A stretch of DNA of 64,000 bases, taken from Cognaticolwellia sediminilitoris (GTDB lineage: Bacteria > Pseudomonadota > Gammaproteobacteria > Enterobacterales > Alteromonadaceae). A program made the translations under genes and the position numbers. Below the pieces are notes generated by a model. It did not search any database, was not told where the DNA came from, and was given only the letters and a program-made list of their open reading frames with translations. Below are positions 44,327 to 54,035 of the stretch, one piece after another (positions within the stretch are counted from its first letter, which is position 1; the number at the start of each line of letters is the position of its first letter). The stretch is taken from contig NBOG01000005.1 of the NCBI GenBank assembly GCA_002104535.1, forward strand, positions 232,738-296,737, given 5' to 3'.

Positions 44327-44707
44327 ATGAAAACATCCATTTTTTTAATACTAGTCATGATAAGTTCAACTTTTGCTAAAGCTGCCGACTACGCATACTT
44401 TGGTTTTGAGCCTTCTATTGTCACTAACTATGTCGCGGTAAAGAAAAGAATAGGCTATGTGCGTTTAACCGTCGAATTGATGATTGAAGACGCGTCTAAT
44501 TACACCATTGTTGAACATCATGCGCCATTATTACGTGACGCGATCATTAATATTATTGGTCAGCAATCAGAATCAACCATTAAGTCCATCAATGGTCGTC
44601 ATGAAATACAGCGCTTATGTGAAGATAAAGTTAAACAATTATTAGAAGAAGAAACTGGCGAGCCAATTATTAAAAAACTTTTATTTACGCAGTGGTTAGA
44701 TAATTAA
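44327..44707 (+). CDS. FliL-like protein
   Basis: 126 residues. The signal peptide MKTSIFLILVMISSTFAKA is followed by a domain like the periplasmic part of the flagellar stator-associated protein FliL (YVRLTVELMIEDAS, HHAPLLRDAIINIIG, RLCEDKVKQLLEEETGEP). FliL normally has an uncleaved anchor and sits in a fliLMNOPQ operon; here it lies next to ubiC, an arrangement also met in Vibrio and Shewanella. It is probably a paralogue with a flagellar or general envelope role. Confidence 0.8.
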   Translation: MKTSIFLILVMISSTFAKAADYAYFGFEPSIVTNYVAVKKRIGYVRLTVELMIEDASNYTIVEHHAPLLRDAIINIIGQQSESTIKSINGRHEIQRLCEDKVKQLLEEETGEPIIKKLLFTQWLDN

Positions 44708-44740
44708 ACTCGACTAATTTTTTGTATAAAAGCACAACGA

Positions 44741-44775
44741 AAAACACAGGTATTAGCCATTAATACCGGTGTTTT
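44741..44775 (+). terminator. Terminator of FliL-like gene, overlapping the end of glpG
   Basis: AAAACAC(A)GGTATTA / TAATACC(G)GTGTTTT with a five-base loop, one mismatch, then more T (seven in all). The right arm encodes the last codons of convergent glpG. Confidence 0.85.
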
Positions 44776-45625
44776 TTTCTTTTAAAACCTGTAAATACGC
44801 CAGCAAGCAACCACTGACTAAGCCTAATAGGTGTGCCGTATTAGCAACATTAATTGGCATTAAGCTGGTGTAACCTAATAGCAACCAAAACAACATAAAA
44901 CCAATAATAGCGTTAGACAACGACAAGCCTTTTTCTGGTAATAGCCAACCCATCCACCAAACATAGCCAACCAATGCGTATACCACACCAGACAAGCCAC
45001 CAAAGTTTGGTCCGTCAATCAAAAATTGACCGACGTTCGACACGAAAGCTGAAACAAGCAATAAAATTAACAAACTGCTTTTGCCCATTGAGCGCTCTAT
45101 CGAACCACCTAATTGCCACCACCACATGGTATTAAAGGCAATATGCAGCCATGAAAAATGGAAAAACGCCGGCCCTAATAAACGGTGTGGCGCTTGTATG
45201 ACCGCATCAACACTTAACCGTGAATAAAATTGTAAATGATCGAAAACTGTATTTCCCCATCCCAGAATACTGGCAATAAAAACCAGCCAACAGGCGGAAA
45301 AAACAACTAAAGTAACAACACCCGCATGTGAGAAAAACTGGGTTTTAAAGCTGCTGATTAAGGAAGGAGAGCTAGAACTAACGTCAGTTACATCACCATT
45401 TTGCCAAGCTGCTTGTTGGTATTTTTCATCGGAGGGATTAGCAATAAATTGCTCAAACTCATGCAGTGCCAAGTCGTATTTATCTTGCTGACAAAGTATC
45501 ACAAAGCCAGCATCTTCTTTTTCAACTTTTGCTTGTAGATCAAGCGTTCTCAAATAATCACAAAAAAGTAACGCAACATTATGTTGCGTTACTTTGACTA
45601 AAGGCCGTAAATCAAGAGATTGCAT
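44753..45625 (-). CDS. glpG: Rhomboid intramembrane serine protease GlpG
   Basis: 290 residues from the ATG at 45625, which overlaps the glpE stop by one base; the frame extends 12 codons further, but those are Cys/Pro-rich and unlikely. An N-terminal cytoplasmic domain (about 1-75) is followed by six membrane helices. The nucleophile Ser is in FGGLSGVVYALVGY and the catalytic His in NTAHLLGLVSG; the AFNTMWWWQLGG stretch is the conserved H/N region. GlpG cleaves membrane proteins within the bilayer. Confidence 0.94.
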   Translation of the reverse strand: MQSLDLRPLVKVTQHNVALLFCDYLRTLDLQAKVEKEDAGFVILCQQDKYDLALHEFEQFIANPSDEKYQQAAWQNGDVTDVSSSSPSLISSFKTQFFSHAGVVTLVVFSACWLVFIASILGWGNTVFDHLQFYSRLSVDAVIQAPHRLLGPAFFHFSWLHIAFNTMWWWQLGGSIERSMGKSSLLILLLVSAFVSNVGQFLIDGPNFGGLSGVVYALVGYVWWMGWLLPEKGLSLSNAIIGFMLFWLLLGYTSLMPINVANTAHLLGLVSGCLLAYLQVLKEKNTGING

Positions 45626-45957
45626 TAACGGGCAACAGCATCCGGGTGCTGTAGTTGCCAATCAGTAAAGCCACCATCCAACGAGTATACGTCGGTAAAG
45701 TCTTGACTGATCAAAAACTGCGCCGCTTGCTGACTTGAAATACCGTGATAACAACACACCACTACAGGTGCATCAAAATCAGCATCTCGCAAAAAATCAG
45801 GCAAACTTTCGTTAGTTAAATGTATCGCATTCGGGATATGACCCGATTGAAACGAAGCAGGATCGCGAATATCAACGACGACATGTGATTCATCAGCTAA
45901 TACTTTATGCAGCTCACTAATTTGCATGTGTTTAAAATTTTCTTCGCTACTTGCCAT
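45625..45957 (-). CDS. glpE: Thiosulfate sulfurtransferase GlpE (single-domain rhodanese)
   Basis: 110 residues, one rhodanese domain: [19 protein letters not shown], then the active-site loop CCYHGISSQ with the persulfide-forming Cys, and the [12 protein letters not shown] ending. It transfers sulfane sulfur from thiosulfate to cyanide or thiols. glpE-glpG is the E. coli order too, but glpR is absent here. It follows tdh by six bases and may share the kbl-tdh transcript. Confidence 0.95.
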   Translation of the reverse strand: MASSEENFKHMQISELHKVLADESHVVVDIRDPASFQSGHIPNAIHLTNESLPDFLRDADFDAPVVVCCYHGISSQQAAQFLISQDFTDVYSLDGGFTDWQLQHPDAVAR

Positions 45958-45963
45958 TATTCA

Positions 45964-46989
45964 TTATTCCCAATTTAAGATAACTTTACCTGATTGTCCT
46001 GAACGCATGATATCAAAACCTTGCTGAAAATCATCAATATTAAAGTGATGAGTGATAATTGGCGTTAAATCTAAACCCGATTGGATCAAACTTGCCATTT
46101 TATACCAAGTTTCAAACATTTCACGACCGTAGATACCTTTAATAGTTAAGCCTTTAAAAATAACTTGGCTCCAATCGATAGCCATGTCTTGGCCAGGAAT
46201 ACCTAACATGGCAATTTTACCGCCATTATTCATGCTAGCTAACATGCCGGTAAATGCCATTGGCACTCCTGACATTTCCATACCAACATCAAAACCTTCG
46301 GTCATGCCTAGCTCTTTCATAACATCAGTTAAATTTTCTTTGCTAACATCAACAGCGCGCGTTGCGCCCATTTTACGTGCTAAATCAAGACGGTATTCAT
46401 TGACATCAGTAATAACAACATGGCGAGCACCAACATGTTTAGCGACCGCTGCAGCCATAATGCCGATAGGACCGGCACCGGTGATCAAAACATCTTCACC
46501 GACTAAGTCAAACGACAACGCGGTATGAACAGCATTACCAAATGGGTCAAAAATAGCAGCTAAATCATCAGAAATTTCATCGGGTAATTTAAAGGCATTG
46601 AATGCAGGGATCACTAAATATTCAGCAAACGAGCCTTCACGGTTAACGCCAACACCTACGGTATTACGACATAAATGTGTGCGACCACCACGACAGTTAC
46701 GACAATGGCCACAAGTAATGTGTCCTTCACCTGAAACGCGATCGCCTAAAGCAAAGCCTCGTACTTCTTGGCCAATACCGACCACTTCACCAGCATATTC
46801 ATGACCAACCACCATAGGTACTGGAATGGTTTTTTGTGACCACTCATCCCAGTTATAAATATGAATATCAGTACCACAAATGGCGGTTTTTTTAATTTTG
46901 ATTAACAGATCATTATGGCCAATTTCAGGTTTAGGCGAATCGGTCATCCAAATGCCTGGTTCAGGCTTTAATTTTGCTAAAGATTTCAT
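45964..46989 (-). CDS. tdh: L-threonine 3-dehydrogenase Tdh
   Basis: 341 residues, zinc-dependent medium-chain dehydrogenase oxidising threonine to 2-amino-3-ketobutyrate. Catalytic zinc region [13 protein letters not shown] and [10 protein letters not shown]; structural zinc Cys cluster [18 protein letters not shown]-binding [18 protein letters not shown]. It lies two bases after kbl and makes Kbl's substrate, so the two form the threonine-degradation operon. Confidence 0.97.
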   Translation of the reverse strand: MKSLAKLKPEPGIWMTDSPKPEIGHNDLLIKIKKTAICGTDIHIYNWDEWSQKTIPVPMVVGHEYAGEVVGIGQEVRGFALGDRVSGEGHITCGHCRNCRGGRTHLCRNTVGVGVNREGSFAEYLVIPAFNAFKLPDEISDDLAAIFDPFGNAVHTALSFDLVGEDVLITGAGPIGIMAAAVAKHVGARHVVITDVNEYRLDLARKMGATRAVDVSKENLTDVMKELGMTEGFDVGMEMSGVPMAFTGMLASMNNGGKIAMLGIPGQDMAIDWSQVIFKGLTIKGIYGREMFETWYKMASLIQSGLDLTPIITHHFNIDDFQQGFDIMRSGQSGKVILNWE

Positions 46990-46991
46990 GT

Positions 46992-48206
46992 TTAGCCCTC
47001 AATCACTTTCATTTCTTTACCAATGCGGATAAAGGCTTCAATCGCTTTGTCTAATTCAGCTTTGGTATGCGCAGCAGAAATTTGCGTACGAATACGTGCT
47101 TGGCCTTTTGGCACAACAGGGAATGAGAAACCAATAACATAAATACCTTCCGCTAATAAGCGATCAGCCATGGCACTTGCTACTTTTGCATCGCCTAGCA
47201 TTACAGGCACAATCGCGTGGTCTGCGCCAGCACAAGTAAAGCCTGCAGCTTCCATTTGTGTTCTAAAATATGCCGCGTTGTCTTTTAAAGTTTTACGTAA
47301 ATCATCACCATCAGCTAACAAATCAATCACTTTAATTGAGGCATTAACAATAGCTGGCGCTAATGAGTTAGAGAATAAATAAGGACGTGAGCGTTGACGT
47401 AACCATTCAACGACTTCTTTTTTCGCTGATGTGTAACCGCCTGAAGCACCACCCATCGCTTTTCCTAATGTACCGGTAATAATGTCTACTCGACCCATAA
47501 CATCACAATACTCATGACTACCACGACCTTGCTCACCAACAAAACCAACGGCATGTGAATCATCAACCATCACCATAGCATTGTATTTGTCCGCTAAGTC
47601 ACAAACAGCTTTCAAGTTAGCAATTACGCCGTCCATTGAAAAAACACCGTCTGTGGCAATTAACTTAAAGCGCGCACCGGCGGCATCAGCTTCAATTAAA
47701 CGTGCTTCAAGTTCTGCTGCATCATTATTAGCGTAGCGGAAGCGTTTAGCTTTACATAAACGTACACCATCAATAATAGAAGCATGGTTTAAAGAGTCGG
47801 AAATAATAGCGTCTTCAGGGCCTAATAAAGTTTCAAATAAACCCGCGTTAGCGTCAAAACATGAAGAATATAAAATGGTATCTTCCATACCTAAAAAGGT
47901 ACTTAACTTTTGCTCTAAAGTTTTATGAATGTCTTGTGTACCACAAATAAAACGTACTGAAGCCATACCAAAACCGTGCTCATCTAAGCCTTCTTTAGCG
48001 GCAGCAATTAAGCTTGGGTGATTGGCTAAACCTAAGTAGTTGTTAGCACAAAAGTTCACCACATCTTCACCGCTATTAACGGAAATTTGTGGTTGTTGTG
48101 CAGTAGTGATCACTCGTTCAGCTTTATATAAACCGTCTTCTTTTACTTGGTTTATTTGCGCCGTTAAATGGTCATAAAAATTATTTGTGCTAGCAGAATT
48201 GGTCAC
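46992..48206 (-). CDS. kbl: Glycine C-acetyltransferase Kbl (2-amino-3-ketobutyrate CoA ligase)
   Basis: 404 residues, PLP-dependent alpha-oxoamine synthase. It cleaves 2-amino-3-ketobutyrate with CoA to glycine and acetyl-CoA. PLP Lys in [29 protein letters not shown], and [14 protein letters not shown] in the N-terminal part. GTG start with AAGGAAT ribosome site. Promoter proximal in kbl-tdh; an Lrp/AsnC-type regulator is divergent, with palindromes between. Confidence 0.96.
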   Translation of the reverse strand: MTNSASTNNFYDHLTAQINQVKEDGLYKAERVITTAQQPQISVNSGEDVVNFCANNYLGLANHPSLIAAAKEGLDEHGFGMASVRFICGTQDIHKTLEQKLSTFLGMEDTILYSSCFDANAGLFETLLGPEDAIISDSLNHASIIDGVRLCKAKRFRYANNDAAELEARLIEADAAGARFKLIATDGVFSMDGVIANLKAVCDLADKYNAMVMVDDSHAVGFVGEQGRGSHEYCDVMGRVDIITGTLGKAMGGASGGYTSAKKEVVEWLRQRSRPYLFSNSLAPAIVNASIKVIDLLADGDDLRKTLKDNAAYFRTQMEAAGFTCAGADHAIVPVMLGDAKVASAMADRLLAEGIYVIGFSFPVVPKGQARIRTQISAAHTKAELDKAIEAFIRIGKEMKVIEG

Positions 48207-48292
48207 GGTAATTCCTTAAATAAGTATAGAGTCTTGCAATGCAAGTATTATCAGCTTAGTCGACAGGATAAGCAAAGTGACATTACTTAAAA

Positions 48293-48345
48293 ATTTGACC
48301 TTTTTTATAGTCAAATTGACATATAGATATGTCAAAGTGTAATAT
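48293..48345 (+). promoter_or_regulatory. Promoter and palindromic operators of the Lrp/AsnC regulator
   Basis: TTGACA (48316-48321), 18 bases, TAATAT (48340-48345) predicts a start near 48352. The -35 is the left arm of a perfect palindrome TTGACATAT-AG-ATATGTCAA (48316-48335). A second pair, ATTTGAC (48293-48299) and GTCAAAT (48310-48316), lies just upstream. GTCAA-type arms placed on the promoter suggest autoregulation and possibly joint control of divergent kbl-tdh. Confidence 0.65.
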
Positions 48346-48382
48346 CATGCGTGTTTTTTTGCATATTACCGGAGATTTTCAC

Positions 48383-48814
48383 TTGTTGTTAACGGAAAAA
48401 GATGAAGAGCTATTATCAATATTGCGGCTCAACGCTCGCGCCAGTGTTTCAGATATGGCAAGAGCAACTGGTGTATCAAGAACGGCGATCCAAAACCGCC
48501 TGAATAAACTCGAAAACAATAATGTTATTGAAGGTTACAGTGTTGTTTTAGGTAGCGAATATACCAGTGGTTTAATTACCTCTAATGTATCATTGAAAGT
48601 AAACCCAAATTTGCGAAAAACCATTTGTTTAGCGTTAAGAAAGGTTCATCAAATTAGTCATATTTATTCAATCAGTGGTGAGTACGATTTATTAGTGACC
48701 ATTCAAGCAAGCACCTTAGAAAAATTAAGCGAAGTATTGAATATGGTGTGTTCACTTGAAGGGGTTGCTAGAACAAACTCTTCAATTATTCTCGATACCA
48801 TTTTTGAGCGCTAA
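48383..48814 (+). CDS. Lrp/AsnC-family transcriptional regulator
   Basis: 143 residues from a TTG at 48383 that has GGAG eight bases upstream. In-frame ATGs at 48329 and 48347 lie inside the predicted promoter, upstream of the transcript start, so they are unlikely. Winged helix at about 2-60 (LRLNARASVSDMARATGVSRTAIQNRLN split across the HTH) and an AsnC ligand-binding domain at 65-143 (IYSISGEYDLLVTIQA). Divergent from kbl-tdh, so it is a candidate regulator of threonine breakdown. Confidence 0.85.
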   Translation: MLLTEKDEELLSILRLNARASVSDMARATGVSRTAIQNRLNKLENNNVIEGYSVVLGSEYTSGLITSNVSLKVNPNLRKTICLALRKVHQISHIYSISGEYDLLVTIQASTLEKLSEVLNMVCSLEGVARTNSSIILDTIFER

Positions 48815-48941
48815 TTTATTAGAATTGCTATAACAACTAAAGCAGAAAATACATTTATTGCAGCAGTAGTAAGAATTAGCCGTTAGCGATAATCTTTAGG
48901 TATACTAGTTAACATAGAACTTTGATTTTGAGTCCGTTTTA

Positions 48942-50228
48942 GTGCGATATTTTTTTGCTTTATTGCTTTACCGTTTATTCTTTTTATTGCTAACGCCAAT
49001 ACTGTTACTCGTATTGCTGATCCGCTCAATAAATCATAAAGCCTATCGATCACGGCTTATTGAACGCTTAGGGATTTTACCAAAGCAACTAAAATCAGGC
49101 GGCATTGTGGTTCATGCGGCCAGTGTTGGTGAAGTCATCGCACTTAAACCTTTGATCACTAAACTAATTGCACAATACCCAGCTTTAGCGATCACAGTAA
49201 CTACCTTCACACCTACCGGCTCTGCACAAGTGGTTAAATTATTTTCCGATCAGGTGCAGCACTGTTACTTACCGCTCGATAATATTATTTCTAGCCAGTT
49301 ATTTATCCAGCGCTTAAAGCCTAAAATCATGATTTTTATGGAAACAGAGTTATGGCCTAACTTAATAGCCCAGTGTAAAAATAGTGATATTAAATTATTG
49401 TTAGTCAATGGTCGATTATCGGATAAATCCATGCGCAGTTACAAAAAGCTCTCATGGTTAATAAGCCCCGCCATACAGCGTTTTGACAAAATATTAACCC
49501 AAAGCCAAGTCAACCAAGACAATTACCTCGCCATGGGCGCCAGCATTGAGCAATGTGAATTATCCGGCAATTTGAAGTTTGATATCGCCATAAATGATGA
49601 TGTGGCCACTAAACAACAAGAACTCGCCAGATTAATCGTCAGCAAGCGTGATGTGTGGCTAATAGCCAGTACTCATCCTGGTGATGAAGCGTTGGCTTTA
49701 CTGGCATTTGAACAAGTAAAACAGCACAACAATAATGCCCTATTGATTATTGTGCCTCGACATCCTGAGCGCTTTGACCAAGTAGCCAAACTGGCGCAGG
49801 AAGCCGGAAATATTGTGCTAAAGCGCAGCCAAAAACAGCCTGTAACAGAGAGCACTAATGTCTGGATTATTGACACGTTAGGGGAGTTACTCGCAGCATG
49901 TGCATTAGCTGATGTGGTAACTATGGGTGGAAGTTTTAGCGATATAGGCGGACACAACCCATTAGAACCGGCATTATTTAAGAAACCGGTTGTCGTCGGC
50001 CCAAATATGAGTAATTTCACTGAAATTTTAGCGCAACTAAAAACTGAACAAGGCATAGTGCAAATCGATGAAAATGAAAATATGCCGCAAGCGTTAGCCA
50101 CCGAAATATTACGCTTATTCAGTAACCAAAATAGCGCCTTAGCACTGGGCGAAAATGGCTATAGAGTTGTGCAGGCAAACCAAGGCGCTACGGTTTTGTC
50201 GTTAGCGGCATTACAAAACTTGCTCTAA
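48942..50228 (+). CDS. waaA: 3-deoxy-D-manno-octulosonic acid (Kdo) transferase WaaA
   Basis: 428 residues, GT-B glycosyltransferase anchored by an N-terminal membrane helix (about 2-28). It adds Kdo to lipid A precursor. Typical segments are GGIVVHAASVGEVIALKPLI, METELWPNLI and GGSFSDIGGHNPLEPALFKKP. GTG start. The kdkA gene nearby suggests a single, phosphorylated Kdo inner core as in Haemophilus and Vibrio. Its 3' end is 11 bases from the convergent PepSY gene. Confidence 0.95.
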   Translation: MRYFFALLLYRLFFLLLTPILLLVLLIRSINHKAYRSRLIERLGILPKQLKSGGIVVHAASVGEVIALKPLITKLIAQYPALAITVTTFTPTGSAQVVKLFSDQVQHCYLPLDNIISSQLFIQRLKPKIMIFMETELWPNLIAQCKNSDIKLLLVNGRLSDKSMRSYKKLSWLISPAIQRFDKILTQSQVNQDNYLAMGASIEQCELSGNLKFDIAINDDVATKQQELARLIVSKRDVWLIASTHPGDEALALLAFEQVKQHNNNALLIIVPRHPERFDQVAKLAQEAGNIVLKRSQKQPVTESTNVWIIDTLGELLAACALADVVTMGGSFSDIGGHNPLEPALFKKPVVVGPNMSNFTEILAQLKTEQGIVQIDENENMPQALATEILRLFSNQNSALALGENGYRVVQANQGATVLSLAALQNLL

Positions 50229-50239
50229 CAGTAAATCAG

Positions 50240-50842
50240 CTATCTGCGTTGTTTTATATAAATCCTAACGCCTAAAACGGTTAACGAAATCAGTAATATT
50301 AAGCCAAATATACCTAAAACTTGATCAACCGCTTTGTGATTAGTCCACTGCAGGTAGTGAATTTTATAAAGCTGATTGATTAATTTTGTGTCTTGCCCGG
50401 CTTGGCTGAGCCTTAAAGTATTCCAATCTAACGTAACTTTTACATTTGTGCTCGTTTGTACTGATGATTCATATACGCTTACAATATTGCCATAACGCAC
50501 ACTATCTTGGGTAAATGCATCTTGAAGTAAGCTCTTCAGGGCTTGCTCTGATGGTTTGGCTTTTTCTTGCAATGTTATGGGGTCTAAATGCAGAGTTTTA
50601 TCGGTGGTTTTAACTAACAAATGCTCACCCAAAATACTGCGCACGACTTTCAATTCTTGCCAATCTGCTTTTGGCGATATATTTACAGGCTGAGTTAACG
50701 GATAGCCTTTAACTGCCAGCTGTTGATACGCCCCTTGATAACCCGGTTTAATAAAAAACACTAAACCAGTGATTGTCCAACCCAACATAGGTAAAACCAG
50801 TATTAGACCAATAATTTTATGTAGCTTACGACTTTTTATCAC
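50240..50842 (-). CDS. PepSY-associated membrane protein
   Basis: 200 residues. Membrane helix at about 8-30 (HKIIGLILVLPMLGWTITGL), a periplasmic stretch, then a second helix at about 170-192. The layout and the LHKIIG start fit PepSY-TM proteins, which are often linked to siderophore-iron reduction or respiration. No partner gene is adjacent. GTG start. Function uncertain. Confidence 0.7.
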   Translation of the reverse strand: MIKSRKLHKIIGLILVLPMLGWTITGLVFFIKPGYQGAYQQLAVKGYPLTQPVNISPKADWQELKVVRSILGEHLLVKTTDKTLHLDPITLQEKAKPSEQALKSLLQDAFTQDSVRYGNIVSVYESSVQTSTNVKVTLDWNTLRLSQAGQDTKLINQLYKIHYLQWTNHKAVDQVLGIFGLILLISLTVLGVRIYIKQRR

Positions 50843-51125
50843 GTTAATAATTCTTCAGTTAGTATTGAAATAAGGGCATGAGGTTAATAGTTTATCCTAG
50901 CTGATAGGGTAATCACTACACAAAAGCGTAATTAAGGGAGGTGGAGTATAATTAAATGCAACCAACCAGAGTTTAATGTGTATCTGACCCTACTTTTATT
51001 TTTTTAAAGCAATGTCAGACTCCTTCGACCGTCTCTGGTTGATTTTCCGCAACGAATAACTTGAGTGTTGTTTCAAATTGTGGGTAAAGATTGATGATTC
51101 TACTCTAAAAAATATTATGAATTTC

Positions 51126-51839
51126 TTAAATTTCTAAATCAAACACAACACTGATCGAAGCTGAAAAAATAATATTACTTTGAAGATATTGTCCCGGTTT
51201 ATTTAATCGAGAGCCTGTAACAGTAATGCGCTCAATATCATTATTTGAACCATATCTGTATCGATTATTATTCGATGATGAGTTTATGCTATAAATCTTA
51301 CCTAAATTAGCACCAAAAGCATTTGCTAATGAATGACCTTGTTCTTTAGCATTCTTTATAGCTAACTGATTTACCTTATCTTTTAATAATCCAGCTTTTG
51401 AAGATTGCAATTTAATTTCTTCTATTTCATCAATTTTTACACTTAATGCGAAATCCATAAATTCGTTGAGATGCTGAATATTATTTAAAGTAACCTTCAA
51501 GTTTCGGACCGCCATATACCCATCTAATTCCTCATTGTCATTATTCGAATAAGAATAATGAGGGTTAGTTGAAATACTTGAAGCAGATACATTGTTTTCA
51601 TTAATGTTAAATAGAGCTAAACCCTTGAGAAAGTTATTAACTCTGTCATCGACATCTTTTTTGGCATCTAAGCTATTCTCTTTTAAACTTTCAACGACTA
51701 AATGAATAACAGCAATATCGGGGTCAGCCTTCAGTTGCGCGGTACCAACTATTGAAATGTGACGATTATTAGGCAAACTGTTGTTGGCATTTGAGAAAAA
51801 TGCGCATAACAATAAGGCAAAAATACTTAAATACTTCAT
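51126..51839 (-). CDS. SIMPL-domain (DUF541/BP26-like) periplasmic protein
   Basis: 237 residues. Signal peptide MKYLSIFALLLCAFFSNA, then a SIMPL domain: ISIVGTAQLKADPDIAVIHL at the start, repeated beta-alpha units, and YLQSNIIFSASISVVFDL at the end. Relatives are E. coli YggE and Brucella BP26, which form channel-like oligomers. YggE lowers oxidative stress in E. coli. A serine/asparagine-rich loop near residue 190 (SSSNNNRYRYGSNND) is a local addition. Confidence 0.85.
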   Translation of the reverse strand: MKYLSIFALLLCAFFSNANNSLPNNRHISIVGTAQLKADPDIAVIHLVVESLKENSLDAKKDVDDRVNNFLKGLALFNINENNVSASSISTNPHYSYSNNDNEELDGYMAVRNLKVTLNNIQHLNEFMDFALSVKIDEIEEIKLQSSKAGLLKDKVNQLAIKNAKEQGHSLANAFGANLGKIYSINSSSNNNRYRYGSNNDIERITVTGSRLNKPGQYLQSNIIFSASISVVFDLEI

Positions 51840-51993
51840 AGGATTCCCTGTTTATATTTCGAAGTTTATAGTAGCTCATGAATTTCTCAGCAATTGCCGT
51901 TCCATGACTTTTAATTATTAATATTCCATAATTTCAGTTAATTAGAAAGTCTTAATTAGCTTTGTGAAATTACTTATAATTTGGGCTGTACGC

Positions 51994-52437
51994 TTAAGCT
52001 TTTAATCGCTCTTGCGCGATTTCTTTGATACAAACAGGTGATGAGAAGTCTGCTTGTGTGTCTAACGCCAAGGGGATTAACCATTGTAAATTGGGGATGA
52101 GGTTATTAGGTAATTCGGTGACCTTGATAATGTGTATCTCTTCTGCTTCCATGGTTTTAGCATTAAAAGCCTCATCGGTTCGAGCAAAGAACATATCTAC
52201 ATCATAAACTTTCGGGCGATATACATTTGCAAAACATGTCCAATCACTTGGCGTGGTTTTTACACCCGTTTCTTCGACACATTCTCGAACCATGGCATCG
52301 ACAGCTATTTCGTTCGCTTCAACTTTACCGCCAATACCATTAAATAAGTCCCGCTGCCATGCAGGGTTTATTTTTTTAATAAGCACCAAGTGACTTGCGT
52401 CTGCTGAAAAGAAAAATCCGGTTACGTACTTTTTCAC
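51994..52437 (-). CDS. NUDIX hydrolase
   Basis: 147 residues from the GTG at 52437, which has AAGGA six bases upstream; another GTG six codons earlier is less well placed. The Nudix box GGKVEANEIAVDAMVRECVEETG matches GX5EX7REUXEEXGU, with the catalytic REx2E intact. The substrate is unknown; the VTGFFFSADASHLVLI start resembles nucleotide-sanitising members. It follows the GNAT gene on the same strand and is probably co-transcribed with it. Confidence 0.85.
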   Translation of the reverse strand: MKKYVTGFFFSADASHLVLIKKINPAWQRDLFNGIGGKVEANEIAVDAMVRECVEETGVKTTPSDWTCFANVYRPKVYDVDMFFARTDEAFNAKTMEAEEIHIIKVTELPNNLIPNLQWLIPLALDTQADFSSPVCIKEIAQERLKA

Positions 52438-52468
52438 TACTATCCTTATTATCACGCTAATTTACGCT

Positions 52469-52876
52469 TTAGTTATTCACCAAGCGCATAAGGTTAAGTC
52501 CGTCTACTTCACTGGAGAAGCCATTTCTTTCATAAAATGTAGTCATTTCTGGTAAGCAAGACAATTCAAAATGCTTAACCGTTTTTAACTTTTGATGCTG
52601 CTTTATCAACAATATAAGCTGCTGCCCTAAGCCAGTTCCTTGGTGGGATTTAGCAACGATAACATCATAGATAACCGCCTTAACAACAAAGTCTGTCAGC
52701 ACGCGAGCAAATGCGACAACATTGTCCTCGCTATCAAGTATGCCAATACAGACTTGCGAGCCAGCGATACAGCGTTTGATTTCCTCAAGGCTACGGCCAC
52801 TATTTGCCCAAGCTTGTTGATGTAAGCCATAAACTTGCGTTAACTGTTGCTCATTAAAACTGTATGTAACTTGCAT
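52469..52876 (-). CDS. GNAT-family N-acetyltransferase
   Basis: 135 residues. Acetyl-CoA binding motif A is IYDVIVAKSHQGTGLGQQLI, with the Q/RxxGxG/A loop; FYERNGF near the C-terminus is motif B. Small, single GNAT domain; the acceptor cannot be predicted. It lies between the heptosyltransferase gene (22 bases upstream) and the NUDIX gene and probably shares a transcript with them. Confidence 0.88.
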   Translation of the reverse strand: MQVTYSFNEQQLTQVYGLHQQAWANSGRSLEEIKRCIAGSQVCIGILDSEDNVVAFARVLTDFVVKAVIYDVIVAKSHQGTGLGQQLILLIKQHQKLKTVKHFELSCLPEMTTFYERNGFSSEVDGLNLMRLVNN

Positions 52877-52898
52877 TGTCTTCCTAACACTTACTGCC

Positions 52899-53987
52899 TT
52901 AAAGTAACTCAGCGTAATTATCTTTAATAACGCGATCTATGGTTTTGTTAACTTGCGCAATGCTAATTTGCATCATCAGATCCTTACCTTTGGCTCTTGT
53001 GCCCCAAGGTAAGTTAGCGACACTTTCTTTATATTGTTGCTGAATGGCCGACTCATAAGCACTAACAACATATTGTGGATAAAGATAAGGACCAGTGCGT
53101 TTTGGGTTACTGTGTGCATATAAACCCACTACTGGCGTGCCAACGGTTACAGCCATATGAGCAGGACCCGTGTCGGGGGCAATAACTAAATGGGCAACTT
53201 TTAAAACTGCTAATAATTGCTTTAAGCTTGTGCGCCCAACCAAGTTTAGAATTTCGTTATCACCTTTACTAAAGTCGCTGCGACTAATAATGGCTTCCGC
53301 AAGTAATTTTTCCATAGTAGTGGGCCCACCGCATATAACTACTTTAAAGCCACGGGCATTTAAATGCTGCGCTGCTTTTGAGTAGCCTTCAGCATGCCAG
53401 TTACGTTCGGCTTTACTTGCCGCTGGGCAAATAACGGCAATAGGCTTGTCTAACGGGTTACCAGCGCTTAGCTTTGCACTAGCCCATAGTTGGTCTTCAT
53501 CTGATAGTGGCATTTTCCATAACGGGGCGGCAACTTCTAAGCCAAGCGCTTTAGCAAAGCCCATAAAGCCATCGAGTACATGGGGCTGAGTTTGAGCGGC
53601 GATTTTTTTATTGCTAAATAACCACTGACCTTCTTTCGCTCGTTGATTATCAAAGCCAATTTTCACCTTCGCCGGTATGCACAAGCTTGCAAGACTCGCT
53701 CGCAATGCGACTTGCATATGCAGCAAAATATCGAACTGCTGACCTTTTAGTTTTTCTCGCAGGTCACGGTAGCCTTTTAAGCCGGCTTTCTTATCGAAAA
53801 TAACAAATTCAACGCCTGCCATACCACTTAATAAGCTTGCTTCGATTTTACCAATAACCCAAGTTATTTTAGTCTCAGGCCATTGTCGCTGTATGTTTTG
53901 CACCATAGCAACCGCATGACAAACGTCACCAATGGCTGATAAGCGCAATAAACATAAATTTTTTGGAGCAGATAATTGACCCAGCAT
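52899..53987 (-). CDS. Lipopolysaccharide heptosyltransferase (glycosyltransferase family 9)
   Basis: 362 residues from the ATG at 53987, which begins MLGQLSAPKNLCLLRLSAIGD, the normal N-terminal strand of family 9; the frame runs 33 codons further into the divergent kdkA region and that part is not family-like. C-terminal VIAPDTGPAHMAVTVGTPVVGLY is the donor-binding motif. It transfers heptose to the LPS inner core; RfaC versus RfaF type cannot be settled by eye. Divergent from kdkA, near waaA. Confidence 0.88.
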   Translation of the reverse strand: MLGQLSAPKNLCLLRLSAIGDVCHAVAMVQNIQRQWPETKITWVIGKIEASLLSGMAGVEFVIFDKKAGLKGYRDLREKLKGQQFDILLHMQVALRASLASLCIPAKVKIGFDNQRAKEGQWLFSNKKIAAQTQPHVLDGFMGFAKALGLEVAAPLWKMPLSDEDQLWASAKLSAGNPLDKPIAVICPAASKAERNWHAEGYSKAAQHLNARGFKVVICGGPTTMEKLLAEAIISRSDFSKGDNEILNLVGRTSLKQLLAVLKVAHLVIAPDTGPAHMAVTVGTPVVGLYAHSNPKRTGPYLYPQYVVSAYESAIQQQYKESVANLPWGTRAKGKDLMMQISIAQVNKTIDRVIKDNYAELL

Positions 53988-54035
53988 AAAGGATTCACCA
54001 CAATAGGAGCTGAAATATAATATAGGCCTATTATC

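Noticed and set aside
48329..48382. Upstream ATG starts for the Lrp/AsnC gene
   Set aside because: They lie within the predicted promoter and give a non-family N-terminal extension without ribosome sites.
52025..53385. Plus-strand frames opposite the NUDIX, GNAT and heptosyltransferase genes
   Set aside because: Antisense shadows of strong coding genes with clear family motifs on the minus strand.
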